Assembly: GCF_014522265.1 (NCBI RefSeq)
Contig: NZ_CP017024.1
Span: 3,384,001 to 3,448,000, forward strand
Length of the DNA stretch: 64,000 nucleotides
Direction of reading: 5' to 3'
Origin: Pseudomonas oryzihabitans
Lineage (GTDB): Bacteria > Pseudomonadota > Gammaproteobacteria > Pseudomonadales > Pseudomonadaceae
Shown here: positions 8,245 to 16,422 of the stretch, piece after piece
Position numbering within the stretch: the first letter of the stretch is position 1
How the letters are laid out: the number at the start of each line of letters is the position of its first letter
The notes under the pieces: model-generated
Database searches by the model: none
What the model saw: only the letters and a program-made list of their open reading frames with translations
Told to the model about the DNA's origin: nothing
Position numbers and translations under genes: made by a program

Positions 8245-8752
8245 CCCTCACCCCGGCCCTCTCCCGGGGGGAGAGGGGGAAGCTGGATATAGGTCAGCTT
8301 TTCGTAGGTTGCGGTTGAGCGCAGCGAAGCCCAACAGGGCGGTGCCTCGGGCGCTGCTGGTGTACCTCACCCTGGCTCTCTCCCGGGGGAGAGGGGGAAG
8401 CTGGACATAGGTCAGCTTTTCGTAGGTTACGGTTGAGCGCAGCGAAGCCCAACAGGGCGGTGTCTCAGGCACTGCCGGTGTCCCTCACCCCGGCCCTCTC
8501 CCGGCGGGAGAGGGGGAAGCTGGACATAGGTCAGTTTTTCGTAGGTCGCGGTTGATCGCAGCGAAGCCCAACGGGGTGGTGCCTCGGGCACTGCCGGTGT
8601 CCCTCACCCCGGCCCTCTCCCGTGGGAGAGGGGGAAGCTGGACATAGGTCAGCTTTTCGTAGGTTGTGGTTGAGTGCAGCGAAGCCCAACAGGGAGGTGT
8701 CTCAGACGCTGCCGGTGTCCCTCACCCTGGCCCTCTCTCAAAGGGAGAGGGG
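8245..8752. repeat. Tandem array of 118-119 bp units, four full copies plus a partial
   Basis: Units start at CCCTCACCC near 8245, 8364, 8482, 8601 and 8719. Each contains a self-complementary segment (GCCCTCTCCC with GGGAGAGGG), the tract GAAGCTGGACATAGGTCAG and a GCAGCGAAGCCCAACA segment shared with repeats at 28411 and 40037. Copies differ by scattered substitutions and one-base indels. No coding frame is conserved across units. The unique remainder of 8753-9102 contains an AACCCGG...CCGGGTT hairpin near 8866-8890 but no gene I can support. Confidence 0.9.
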
Positions 8753-9102
8753 CTAGTCATAGGAGAGGTTCGGGCTTGAAATCTATCTTTTTGGCCCACT
8801 CGTAGCTGGCCACGAGCTGAGCAGGCGGATTCGAACGGAAGGACGCTCAGGGCATGAAACGATAAACCCGGCGCTGCCACACCGGGTTTCCTGCGAACGT
8901 AGGATTGGACGCCCTGGCAGAGGCTGCTCGTTCGATCAGGTGACCTCAGTATAGGAAGCCTGCATAGCGAAAGTCACTGTCGAATTCGGCAGCCTCTGGA
9001 TACTGACTACGCCACAGTTCGTTGCCACAGGATTGCAGTCGTCCTAGACGATTTTGCCGTATCTGGGCGAATACGCGACTCAAGGCGCACCTCGAAATCG
9101 AC

Positions 9103-9567
9103 CTAGCCCAATTCCCCATTGAGCTTGCGCAGCAGACGCAACAGCTCGGCCCGCTCGGCATCCTCCAGTGGCGCGCTGGCGGCGCGATCGCTGGCGGCGG
9201 CGCGTTCCTTGAGTTCACCCACCAGGGCACGGCCCTGCTCGGTGAGGTGCAGGGCGTAGGCGCGGCGATCCTGGGTGCCCCGTACCCGCTCGGCCAGGCC
9301 CTGGCGTTCCAGCTTGTTCAGCAGCAGCACCAGTTGCGGTGGCTCGATGGCCAGGCGCCGGGCCAGGTCGGCCTGCATCAGGCCCGGTTCCTGTTCGAGG
9401 ATCACCAGGGCGGTGAACTGGGCGGGGCGCAGGTCATAGGCGGCCAGGCTGTCCACCAGGTGCTGGAACATCTTCATCTGGGCGCGGCGCAGGGCATAGC
9501 CTACGGCGGTGTCCAGCCAGGGGGTGGCGGCAGGGTCCAGGGGCGTGGCGTCGTCGGGGGAACTCAT
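9103..9567 (-). CDS. MarR-family transcriptional regulator
   Basis: The 154-residue protein shows the MarR winged helix: LRPAQFTALVILEQEPGL, DLARRLAIEPPQLVLLLNKLE as recognition helix region, then the wing GTQDRRAYALHLTEQG. MarR proteins are dimeric repressors released by phenolic or aromatic ligands. Its neighbour on the same strand is the sigma-54 activator of an aromatic-alcohol module, so control by an aromatic compound would be in keeping with position. Upstream Shine-Dalgarno pairing is weak. Its own targets cannot be read from the sequence. Confidence 0.85.
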   Translation of the reverse strand: MSSPDDATPLDPAATPWLDTAVGYALRRAQMKMFQHLVDSLAAYDLRPAQFTALVILEQEPGLMQADLARRLAIEPPQLVLLLNKLERQGLAERVRGTQDRRAYALHLTEQGRALVGELKERAAASDRAASAPLEDAERAELLRLLRKLNGELG

Positions 9568-9621
9568 CGGCGGGAAGGGCTTCCGTCGGAGATGGCGAGA
9601 GGAGGGTATCGAGGGGTCATT

Positions 9622-11349
9622 CTAGTCCAGATCCTGGCGCGCGCGGCGATGGCGATAGGCGAACTGGGCACGACTCAGGCCGAGCAGTCGCGCCGCGGCG
9701 GCCACGTTGCCCTGGCTGCGCGCCAGGGCTTCGTCGAGCAGCTCGGCTTCCAGCTGTCCCAGGTGCAGCGGGCGTTTGCCGTCCACGCCCAGGCGTTCCA
9801 GCCAGCTGGCTGTCTGCGGCGCCGGTTCCAGGAGGTCGGCCGGCAGCGATTCGCCGCGAAACAGGTGGGGCAGGTCGATGAGTTCGCCCGGATCGCTGGC
9901 GATCACCCCGCGCTCCACCAGATTCTGCAATTCCCGCACGTTGCCGGGAAAGTCGTAGCGCAGCAGGGCCTTGAGGGCGCGCATGGTCAGGCCCACTGGC
10001 GGACGTTCGTAGGCGGCGCAGAAGCGCCGCAGGAACAGATCCACCAGCAGCGGCACGTCGTCGCGGCGGTCCCGCAGGGGCGGGATGCCGATGGGATAGA
10101 CGTTGAGGCGATAGAAGAGGTCTTCGCGGAAGTCGCCGCGGCGTACCGCGTCGCGCAGGTCCAGATTGGTGGCGGCGATCACGCGCACGTCCACCTTGAG
10201 GGTGCGGCTGCCGCCGACCCGCTCGATCTCGCGCTCCTGGAGCGCGCGCAGCAGCTTGCCCTGGCCGGGCAGACTCAGGCAGGCGATCTCGTCGAGAAAC
10301 AGGGTGCCGCCCTGGGCGCGTTCGAAGCGCCCGGCGCGGGACTGGTTGGCGCCGGTGTAGGCGCCGCGCTCCACGCCGAACAATTCGGCTTCGATGAGAT
10401 TCTCGGGAATGGCCGCGCAGTTGAGTGCGACGAAGGGGCCGTCGGCGCGGCGGCTGAGGCGGTGCAGGTGGCTGGCGAACAATTCCTTGCCCACCCCGGA
10501 TTCGCCGGTGAGCAGCACCGTGGCCGGGGTCGGGGCGACCCGCTGCAGGGCCTGGAAGGCGCTGTTGAAGGCCGCCGAGGCGCCCACCAGCGGTTGCTGG
10601 CCGTCGGCGGCGTGGGGCAGGGGCGCGGGCAGGCGTTCCGTGGCGGCTGTCGCGGGGGCGCCGTCGCCAGCGGCATTGAGATAGCGCAGGTCTTCCGCCA
10701 CATCGGGCCAGCGTTCGGCATTGCGGCCTTCGACCCGGCAGACGTGGTGGCCCATGGCGCGGCATTCCACCTCGCGAAAGATCACCAGGCGACCGAACAG
10801 GCTGCTGACATAGCCGATCGCATAGCCGATCTCCATCCAGCAGGCCGGGTCGCTGCCCTGACCGTGGGCGATCTGGTGCTCGTCGCATTCGGCCGAGTGA
10901 TGCCAGAGGAATTCGCCGCCATAGCGCCCTTGGTCGACATCGAATTCGAAATGCAGCGGCTCGACCCGCACCAGACCCTCCAGGCCATGCAGGCGGGTAC
11001 CGGCCGCGAAGATGGCCGCGGCGTCGGCCTGGGGCCAGCGCTTGCGCACCAGTTCGGCGTCCCTTACCCCAGAAAGATAGCCCACCCGGGTCAGCAGACC
11101 GCGGGCGCGCTCCTGACCCAGGGCGCCGATCAACTCGCGCCGCAGGGCACCAAAGGCGGAGGCGTGCACCAGCAGCATGCGCTGGTCATTGAGCCAGATG
11201 CGGCCATCGCCGGGCGAGAAGAACAGGCACTCGGCCAGTTCCGCCTGGGTCGGGCTGGCGCTGCCGTCCCAGGCGGCACTGTCGCCCCGGTGCAGGCCCG
11301 GCGCGACCTGCTGCAAGGCGTTGAGGGACAGGCGTTCGGACAGGGCCAT
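9622..11349 (-). CDS. XylR/DmpR-type sigma-54-dependent activator of aromatic catabolism
   Basis: The product has 575 residues from the ATG that follows GGGAG. Domains in order: an XylR-type sensory domain (about 20-130), a V4R segment with the conserved [15 protein letters not shown] (about 190-215), an AAA+ module with Walker [15 protein letters not shown] in place of the common GAFTGA loop, and GGTLFLDEI, and a C-terminal Fis-type helix ([17 protein letters not shown]). The family binds phenols or benzyl compounds and activates sigma-54 promoters. It is divergent from 11576-14872, which has a good -24/-12 element and an upstream palindrome, so that operon is the expected target. Confidence 0.9.
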   Translation of the reverse strand: MALSERLSLNALQQVAPGLHRGDSAAWDGSASPTQAELAECLFFSPGDGRIWLNDQRMLLVHASAFGALRRELIGALGQERARGLLTRVGYLSGVRDAELVRKRWPQADAAAIFAAGTRLHGLEGLVRVEPLHFEFDVDQGRYGGEFLWHHSAECDEHQIAHGQGSDPACWMEIGYAIGYVSSLFGRLVIFREVECRAMGHHVCRVEGRNAERWPDVAEDLRYLNAAGDGAPATAATERLPAPLPHAADGQQPLVGASAAFNSAFQALQRVAPTPATVLLTGESGVGKELFASHLHRLSRRADGPFVALNCAAIPENLIEAELFGVERGAYTGANQSRAGRFERAQGGTLFLDEIACLSLPGQGKLLRALQEREIERVGGSRTLKVDVRVIAATNLDLRDAVRRGDFREDLFYRLNVYPIGIPPLRDRRDDVPLLVDLFLRRFCAAYERPPVGLTMRALKALLRYDFPGNVRELQNLVERGVIASDPGELIDLPHLFRGESLPADLLEPAPQTASWLERLGVDGKRPLHLGQLEAELLDEALARSQGNVAAAARLLGLSRAQFAYRHRRARQDLD

Positions 11350-11367
11350 GGCAGGACTCCCGGAGTA

Positions 11368-11385
11368 ATTGCGCAAATGCGCAAT
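11368..11385. promoter_or_regulatory. Palindrome, candidate enhancer site for the XylR-type activator
   Basis: ATTGCGCAAATGCGCAAT has perfect 8-bp arms around an AA centre. It lies 145 bases upstream of the -24/-12 element at 11513-11529, a usual enhancer distance, and 18 bases before the activator's own start, so it could also mediate autoregulation. A smaller dyad, AATCAG-N7-CTGATT, lies at 11465-11483. Confidence 0.5.
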
Positions 11386-11512
11386 CGAGAGAAAGGTTAT
11401 ACCTCATAACTTTATCTTTTGAGCAAGACGTTTGCCGGGTAGGCCGGGTGTCTTTGTCCACCTAAATCAGCAAGTCCCTGATTGAACGGCTCTTTCTCCT
11501 GCCAGCCCGGGC

Positions 11513-11529
11513 TGGGCACAGCCTTTGCT
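11513..11529 (+). promoter_or_regulatory. Sigma-54 promoter (-24/-12) of the aromatic-alcohol operon
   Basis: TGGGCACAGCCTTTGCT contains GG (11515-11516), exactly ten bases, then GC (11527-11528), within GGCAC and TTTGC contexts close to the TGGCACG-N4-TTGCT consensus. A transcript starting about 12 bases downstream leaves room for the AAGGAG before ATG 11576. The divergent sigma-54 activator supports the assignment. Confidence 0.7.
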
Positions 11530-11575
11530 CCCCTGTCCTTGCCCACCGTGGCCCGATAACAACAAGGAGAAGGCT

Positions 11576-13048
11576 ATGAGCAGACCATCCACACCGTTCC
11601 TGGACGGCGCACCCTGGCGCGAGCGGATTTTCGATGGCGACTGGATCGCCGCCCAGGGTGGCATCCTGGAGGTCGTCGAACCCGCCACTGGCCAGCCCCT
11701 GCATTGCACCGGCCTGGCCAGTGGCGCCGACATCGACCAGGCCTGCGCCAAGGCGGCCCAGGCGCAACCGGCCTGGGCCGCCTGGACAGCGCGGCAAAAG
11801 GCCGGGCTGTTCCTGGCCGCGGCCGCGCAGCTGGAAATGCAGCGCGCTGAACTGGCCCCCCTGATCGCCCGGGAGACCGGCGGCATCCTGCCCAAGGCCG
11901 AGCTGGAATTGCGCGAAGCCGGGGTCATCCTGCAGCAGGTCGCCGGCCAGTTGCTGCAGCCCCATGGCGTGGTCCTGCCCAGCGAGCGCGGGGCGCTGTC
12001 CTATGCCCGCCGCCTGCCCCATGGCGTGGTGGGGGTGATCTCGCCCTTCAACTTCCCGCTGATCCTTTCGCTGCGCGCCGTGGCACCGGCGCTGGCCTGC
12101 GGCAATGCCGTGGTGCTCAAGCCGGATCACCAGACGCCGGTGAGCGGCGGCATCCTGATCGCCCGACTGTTCGAGGCCATCGGCCTGCCCAAGGGCGTGC
12201 TGCAGGTGCTGCCCGGTCGCGCCGAGGCCGGGGCGGCGCTCTGCGCCCATCCCCAGGTGCGGATGATCGCCTTCACCGGCTCGACCCAGGCCGGGCGCCA
12301 GGTGGCGGAAAGCGCCGGGCGCCACCTGAAGAAGGTGGCCCTGGAGTTGGGCGGCAAGAATCCGCTGATCGTGCTCGACGACGCCGATCTCGACCGCGCC
12401 GTCGGCTGCGCCGCCTGGGGCAGTTTCCTGCACCAGGGCCAGATCTGCATGGCCACCGGGCTGATCCTGGTGCACCAGCGCCTCGCCGCCGCCTTCACCG
12501 AACGCCTGGTCGCCCGCGCCGCCGCCCTGCGCCTGGGTGATCCGCTGGAACCCACGACCCAGCTGGGTCCGCTGATCAACGCCCGGCAGCTGCAACGGGT
12601 ACAGGGCATCGTCGCCGACAGCCTCGCCGCCGGTGCCCGGCTGGAGCAGGGCGGCCGGCACGAAGGGTTGTTCTATGCCCCGACCGTACTGAGCGGTGTC
12701 CGTCCCGGCATGCGCGCCTTCGACGAAGAGATCTTTGGTCCGGTGGCCAGCGTGGTGACCTTCGCCAGCGAGGCCGAGGCCGTCGACCTGGCCAATCGCA
12801 CCCCCTACGGCCTGGCGGCCGGCGTGCTCTCCGGCTCCCTGGCCCGCGCTCGCGCCCTGGGTGAACGCCTGGAATGCGGAATGCTGCACCTCAACGACCA
12901 GACGGTGAACGACGAGGTGGTCAATCCCTTCGGCGGGCGTGGCCAGTCCGGCAATGGCGGCAGCGTCGGCGGCCTGTGCAACTGGGACGACTACAGCCAG
13001 TGGCAGTGGGTGACCGAGCATATCGAGCCGCCACGCTATCCCTTCTAG
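11576..13048 (+). CDS. Aromatic aldehyde dehydrogenase (benzaldehyde/vanillin dehydrogenase type)
   Basis: The enzyme has 490 residues and all aldehyde dehydrogenase catalytic residues: N159 in SPFNFP, E257 in LELGGKNP and the nucleophile C291 in GQICMATG. The SPFNFPLILSLRAVAPALACGNAVVLKPD stretch and the C-terminal PPRYPF ending resemble XylC-type benzaldehyde and vanillin dehydrogenases. It would oxidise an aromatic aldehyde to the acid with NAD(P)+. AAGGAG precedes the ATG. The CalA-like alcohol dehydrogenase follows 39 bases later, so the pair converts an aromatic alcohol to its acid. Ferulic aldehyde, vanillin or benzaldehyde are all possible substrates. Confidence 0.85.
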   Translation: MSRPSTPFLDGAPWRERIFDGDWIAAQGGILEVVEPATGQPLHCTGLASGADIDQACAKAAQAQPAWAAWTARQKAGLFLAAAAQLEMQRAELAPLIARETGGILPKAELELREAGVILQQVAGQLLQPHGVVLPSERGALSYARRLPHGVVGVISPFNFPLILSLRAVAPALACGNAVVLKPDHQTPVSGGILIARLFEAIGLPKGVLQVLPGRAEAGAALCAHPQVRMIAFTGSTQAGRQVAESAGRHLKKVALELGGKNPLIVLDDADLDRAVGCAAWGSFLHQGQICMATGLILVHQRLAAAFTERLVARAAALRLGDPLEPTTQLGPLINARQLQRVQGIVADSLAAGARLEQGGRHEGLFYAPTVLSGVRPGMRAFDEEIFGPVASVVTFASEAEAVDLANRTPYGLAAGVLSGSLARARALGERLECGMLHLNDQTVNDEVVNPFGGRGQSGNGGSVGGLCNWDDYSQWQWVTEHIEPPRYPF

Positions 13049-13087
13049 CCCGTGTTACCCAACCAATAACAACAAGAGGAAAATCCC

Positions 13088-13855
13088 ATGACCCTGTATG
13101 GCAAGACCCTGGTCGTCACCGGCGTGGCTTCCGGCATCGGCGCTGAACTGGCGCGTCTGGCGCGCTTTCAGGGCGCCTATGTGATCGGCGTCGATCGCAA
13201 TCAGCCCCAGCTCAGCCTGGACGACTTCCACCAGGCCGACCTGGGCGATCCCGACAGCATCGCCGCCCTGGTCAACCGCCTGCCGGAGCGTCTGCACGGC
13301 CTGTGCAATGTCGCCGGGGTGCCAGGCACGGCGCCCCGGGAGGCCGTGGCGCGAGTCAACTATCTCGGCCTGCGGCTGCTCAGCCAGCAACTGGTCGCGC
13401 GGCTGGGGCAGGGTGGCGCCATCGTCAACGTCGCCTCCATCCTCGGCGCCGAATGGCCACAGCGCCTGGAACAGCATCGCGCGCTGGCGCAGATCGCCGA
13501 CTTCGCCCAGGCCCAGGCCTGGCTGGAAGCCCATCCGGTGGACCAGGCCACCTGCTACCAGTACTTCAAGGAGGCGCTCATCGTCTGGAGCTTCGTGCAG
13601 TCCCAGACCTGGCTCCGCGAATTCGGCGTACGGCTGAATTGCGTGGCGCCGGGGCCGGTATTCACCCCCATCCTCGGCGACTTCGTCAGCATGCTCGGCG
13701 AAGAGCGCGTCGCCCGCGACAGCCAGCGCATGCTGCGCCCGGCGCTGGCCGACGAGGTGGCCGAGGCCATTGCCTTCCTCTGCAGCGATGCCTCGCGCTG
13801 GATCAACGGCGCCAACCTGCCGGTGGATGGCGGTCTCGCCGCCAGTTACGTCTGA
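13088..13855 (+). CDS. calA: Coniferyl alcohol dehydrogenase-like SDR
   Basis: A 255-residue short-chain dehydrogenase with TGVASGIG at 11-18, NVAGVPG near 74, and the catalytic Y157-x3-K161 in CYQYFKEALIVW. The long match through VIGVDRN, NVASILGAEWP, FKEALIVW, LNCVAPGPVFTPIL and RWINGANLPVDGGLA is characteristic of CalA, the NAD-dependent coniferyl alcohol dehydrogenase of eugenol-degrading Pseudomonas. It would produce coniferyl aldehyde for the dehydrogenase encoded just upstream. AAGAGGA precedes the ATG. Symbol given on recalled family resemblance, not on a search. Confidence 0.8.
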   Translation: MTLYGKTLVVTGVASGIGAELARLARFQGAYVIGVDRNQPQLSLDDFHQADLGDPDSIAALVNRLPERLHGLCNVAGVPGTAPREAVARVNYLGLRLLSQQLVARLGQGGAIVNVASILGAEWPQRLEQHRALAQIADFAQAQAWLEAHPVDQATCYQYFKEALIVWSFVQSQTWLREFGVRLNCVAPGPVFTPILGDFVSMLGEERVARDSQRMLRPALADEVAEAIAFLCSDASRWINGANLPVDGGLAASYV

Positions 13856-13927
13856 TCCGGATCGCCGCGCCTGCCCGGGTGCGGCGATCGCGTTTTCCCA
13901 CAACAAGAACAACTTTAGGACGACGTC

Positions 13928-14872
13928 ATGCGCACACGTTTCGGATTCGGTCTGCTGGCCGCGGCCAGCCTCGCCTCCCTGCAGGTCCAGGCCTACGATC
14001 TGCCCGGTCTCAACCTCGGCTCCACCAGCTTCTACGATGGCGCGCCGGCGCCGGATGGCCCCGGCTGGTACCTGTCGGAGTACCTGATCTATGGCAAGAC
14101 CAGCCGCTTCAACGACCAGGACGGGCGCAAGCTGCCCTTGCCCAAGCAGGAGCTGACCACCTTCGCCCCGGTCAGCCAGATCATCTATGTCGGCCAGCCC
14201 CTGGCCAATGGCGCCATGCCCGGCTTCACCGCCATCCTGCCCTGGCTGGCCCATGCCGATGTCGATGACGGCCTCGGCGGCCAGGCGCTGAGCGCCCGCG
14301 AAGGGGTAGGGGACCTGACCCTGGGCGCCTTCCTGCAACTGCCCACTACCACCCGCCCCGACGGCGGACCGCGCTGGGCGCAGCGCATCGAGGCCGAGAT
14401 CGTCGCCCCCACCGGTCGTTACGACCGCGACCGGGCGATCAATCCGGGCAGCAACTTCTGGTCCTTCAATCCCTACTACGCCACCACCTACTGGCTGACG
14501 CCGCAGTGGTCGGTGACCGGACGCTTCTGGTACCTGTGGAATGGCAAGAACGACCAGCCGCTACGCAGCTTTGGCGATGTGTCCGATACCCGGGCCGGCC
14601 AGGCGCTGCATGCCAACTTCGCCACCCAGTACGCGCTGAACGATCGGCTCAGCGTCGGCCTGAGCGGCTACTGGCTTCGGCAGATCACCGATACCCAGGT
14701 GGACGGGCATGACGTCAGCGGGCGGCGGGAAAAGGTCTGGGCCTGGGGCCCGGGTTTCACCTACGCCTTTTCCCGGGAGAACCTGGTCACCGTCAACAGC
14801 TACTTCGAGCAGGACGCCGAGAACCGCACCGAGGGGCGCAAGTTCGTCGTCAACTTCCTGCACAAGCTGTAG
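13928..14872 (+). CDS. SphA/MetA-pathway outer-membrane protein (aromatic uptake)
   Basis: This 314-residue protein has a Sec signal peptide ending near VQA-Y23 and a mature part of alternating amphipathic strands with aromatic belts, ending in an aromatic-rich segment typical of beta barrels. The pattern, including FTAILPWLAHADV, IEAEIVAPTGRYD and TYWLTPQWSVTGRFWY, fits the 'MetA-pathway of phenol degradation' outer-membrane family. Members accompany catabolic genes for hydrophobic aromatics and probably help entry across the outer membrane. It is the third gene after the sigma-54 promoter at 11513, 72 bases after calA, and preceded by AGGACG. Confidence 0.8.
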   Translation: MRTRFGFGLLAAASLASLQVQAYDLPGLNLGSTSFYDGAPAPDGPGWYLSEYLIYGKTSRFNDQDGRKLPLPKQELTTFAPVSQIIYVGQPLANGAMPGFTAILPWLAHADVDDGLGGQALSAREGVGDLTLGAFLQLPTTTRPDGGPRWAQRIEAEIVAPTGRYDRDRAINPGSNFWSFNPYYATTYWLTPQWSVTGRFWYLWNGKNDQPLRSFGDVSDTRAGQALHANFATQYALNDRLSVGLSGYWLRQITDTQVDGHDVSGRREKVWAWGPGFTYAFSRENLVTVNSYFEQDAENRTEGRKFVVNFLHKL

Positions 14873-14874
14873 CG

Positions 14875-15359
14875 CTAGCGATCGATGGGGATGCCCCGGT
14901 TCGGCGGTGGTGGAGGCGCTGGCGGCTGGGGCTGCTGGGCCTGGGGATGGGGCACCATGTGCCAGGTCTCGTTGCGTGGCCGGCGGTCGATGTAGACCGG
15001 CACCGGCTGATAGATGATGCCGGAGCCACGCACCTCGGTTTCCTGACGAGAGCTGGAAGAGGACGAGGAGCCGCCGACCACGGTGACGCCGTCGACCGGA
15101 CGTTGGCGGCTGGAAGCGGGGCGGGTACCACGGTGACCTCGCGCGGCGCACTGACCGGCGGAGGCGCGGCGGGCCTGGGCGGCGGCGTGAAGCCGTTGCT
15201 GTCGGGCAGACTCTGCAGCGGAATGGTAGTGATCTGACTATTCGTCGGGCAGGCGCCCTGGGTATAGGTCGTCCGGCCCTGGTCGTCCACGCACTTGTAG
15301 ACATCCTGAGCGGCCACGACGCCACTGGCGAGCAGCAGGCCATAGAGCAGCGAACGCAT
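14875..15359 (-). pseudogene. DUF4124-family periplasmic protein, broken by a one-base frameshift
   Basis: From ATG 15359 the frame gives a signal peptide (LLYGLLLASGVVAAQ) and a DUF4124 segment, VYKCVDDQGRTTYTQGACP, then a proline-rich linker. After about residue 80 it becomes unlike protein. Adding one base to the four-base run at 15118-15121 switches to a frame encoding a serine-rich stretch, GIIYQPVPVYIDRRPRNE and a proline-rich tail that ends at 14875, giving about 161 residues. DUF4124 proteins are small exported proteins of unknown role in gamma-proteobacteria. The damage may be a homopolymer miscount. No operon partner is evident. Confidence 0.7.
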
Positions 15360-15737
15360 GATGAGGCCCTCCGGGCACTCGAAGTGTCTTCCGCAGGATA
15401 CAAGATGCCTGCCACGACTCCCAGTGCCGGCGCGTGCTCGGGATGAATCCGGTGGCTGGACGGCCGACGTCGGCGCAAGAACCCTGCGACCTTGCCGATG
15501 GCTGTCGCGCCTCCTCGTGTTCTTCGCCTCGCAGGTATCCAGCGCCTCCAGGCCTACCGTCGAGCGCTTTATCGGAAGTCAGGTGCTACAGGTTAGTAGA
15601 CAGCCTTATCGCCTCCGCCACGCCCTCGAACACTGAGGGTTGCCGGCAGCGCAGGGCGAGGGTGATCCGAATCCGGGCCGCCCCTCATCGACCAGCACAG
15701 CGGTTCGACTTGACCCAGATGCGAATCGCCTTTAATA

Positions 15738-15753
15738 CTGTATGCATATACAG
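15738..15753. promoter_or_regulatory. LexA box of the imuA-imuB-dnaE2 operon
   Basis: CTGTATGCATATACAG matches the LexA consensus CTG-TN8A-CAG and is a near-perfect palindrome (13 of 16 positions symmetric or better). It lies 45 bases before the imuA ATG at 15798. This places the mutagenesis operon under direct SOS control. The rest of 15360-15737 shows no supportable gene. Confidence 0.9.
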
Positions 15754-15762
15754 ATAGAGGCG

Positions 15763-15801
15763 ATGGCCATGGACAACACCCCTGCAGGTCTGGCGGCATG
15801 A
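15763..15801 (+). CDS. Possible 12-residue leader peptide coupled to imuA
   Basis: A short frame (MAMDNTPAGLAA) starts just after the LexA box and AGAGG, and its TGA overlaps the imuA start as ATGA (15798-15801). Such an overlap would couple translation of imuA to the leader. Many pseudomonads have lexA2 as the first gene of this operon; here only this frame occupies the position. It could equally be non-functional. Confidence 0.3.
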   Translation: MAMDNTPAGLAA

Positions 15802-16415
15802 GCGGCGGCGGCGCCAGCCTGGCCCGGCTGTTCGAGGAGCGGCGCCTGTGGAAGGGGCAGACCAGTTCCGAAGCCCGGCGCAGTGGTCAGCCCACCGGGG
15901 TCGCTGCCCTGGATGCCCATCTGCCTGGCGCCGGCTGGCCCGAGGCGGCCCTCACCGAATTGCTGCTCGCCGGCCCCGGCCATGGCGAGTTGCGGCTGCT
16001 CTGGCCGACCCTGGCGCGCCTGAGCCAGGCCGCCGAGCGCATCGCCCTGATCGCGCCGCCGCTGTCGCCCTATCCATTGGCCTGGCAGGCGGCCGGGGTG
16101 GCGCTGGATTCCCTGGTGGTGATCCGCGCCCAGGGCGCCGAGGTGCTCTGGGCCGCCGAGCAATGCCTGCGTTCGGGTTGCTTTGGCGCGGTGCTCTGCT
16201 GGCCCGAGCGCGCCGACGATCGCCAGTTGCGCCGGTTGCAGGTCGCCGCCGAGAGCGGTCGCACCCTGGCCTTCGCCCTGCGTCCGGCCGCTGCCTTGGA
16301 CAATCCTTCGCCAGCGGCCTTGCGCCTGGAACTTCGGGCCCCCCTGGAACGGTTGCACATCCGCAAATGCCGGGGCGGGCAACCTGGGGTGCTCGATTTG
16401 GCCGGCGGCGCTTGA
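15798..16415 (+). CDS. imuA: ImuA, translesion mutagenesis accessory protein
   Basis: The 205-residue protein has the ImuA features of a RecA-like fold without an intact Walker motif: LFEERRLWKGQ at the start, PTGVAALDAHLPGAGWPEAALTELLL, GELRLLWPTLARLS, then GCFGAVLCWPERADDRQLRRLQVAAE. ImuA works with ImuB and DnaE2 in SOS-induced error-prone synthesis across lesions. A perfect-looking LexA box lies upstream, and imuB begins 7 bases downstream. The chosen start overlaps the stop of a tiny leader frame. Confidence 0.9.
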   Translation: MSGGGASLARLFEERRLWKGQTSSEARRSGQPTGVAALDAHLPGAGWPEAALTELLLAGPGHGELRLLWPTLARLSQAAERIALIAPPLSPYPLAWQAAGVALDSLVVIRAQGAEVLWAAEQCLRSGCFGAVLCWPERADDRQLRRLQVAAESGRTLAFALRPAAALDNPSPAALRLELRAPLERLHIRKCRGGQPGVLDLAGGA

Positions 16416-16422
16416 GCTGGCC

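Noticed and set aside
8245-8752. CRISPR-like periodicity
   Set aside because: Whole 118-bp units repeat without unique spacers, and no cas gene is present. The same holds for the 138-bp array at 45343.
8946-9230. A 94-codon minus-strand frame next to the MarR gene
   Set aside because: It overlaps the MarR 3' half. The tail (CGNELWRSQYPEA) looks protein-like but the rest does not, and no start is supported. It could be a remnant.
15358-15757. Short plus-strand frames before the LexA box
   Set aside because: They have no conserved features, overlap each other in different frames and lack ribosome sites.
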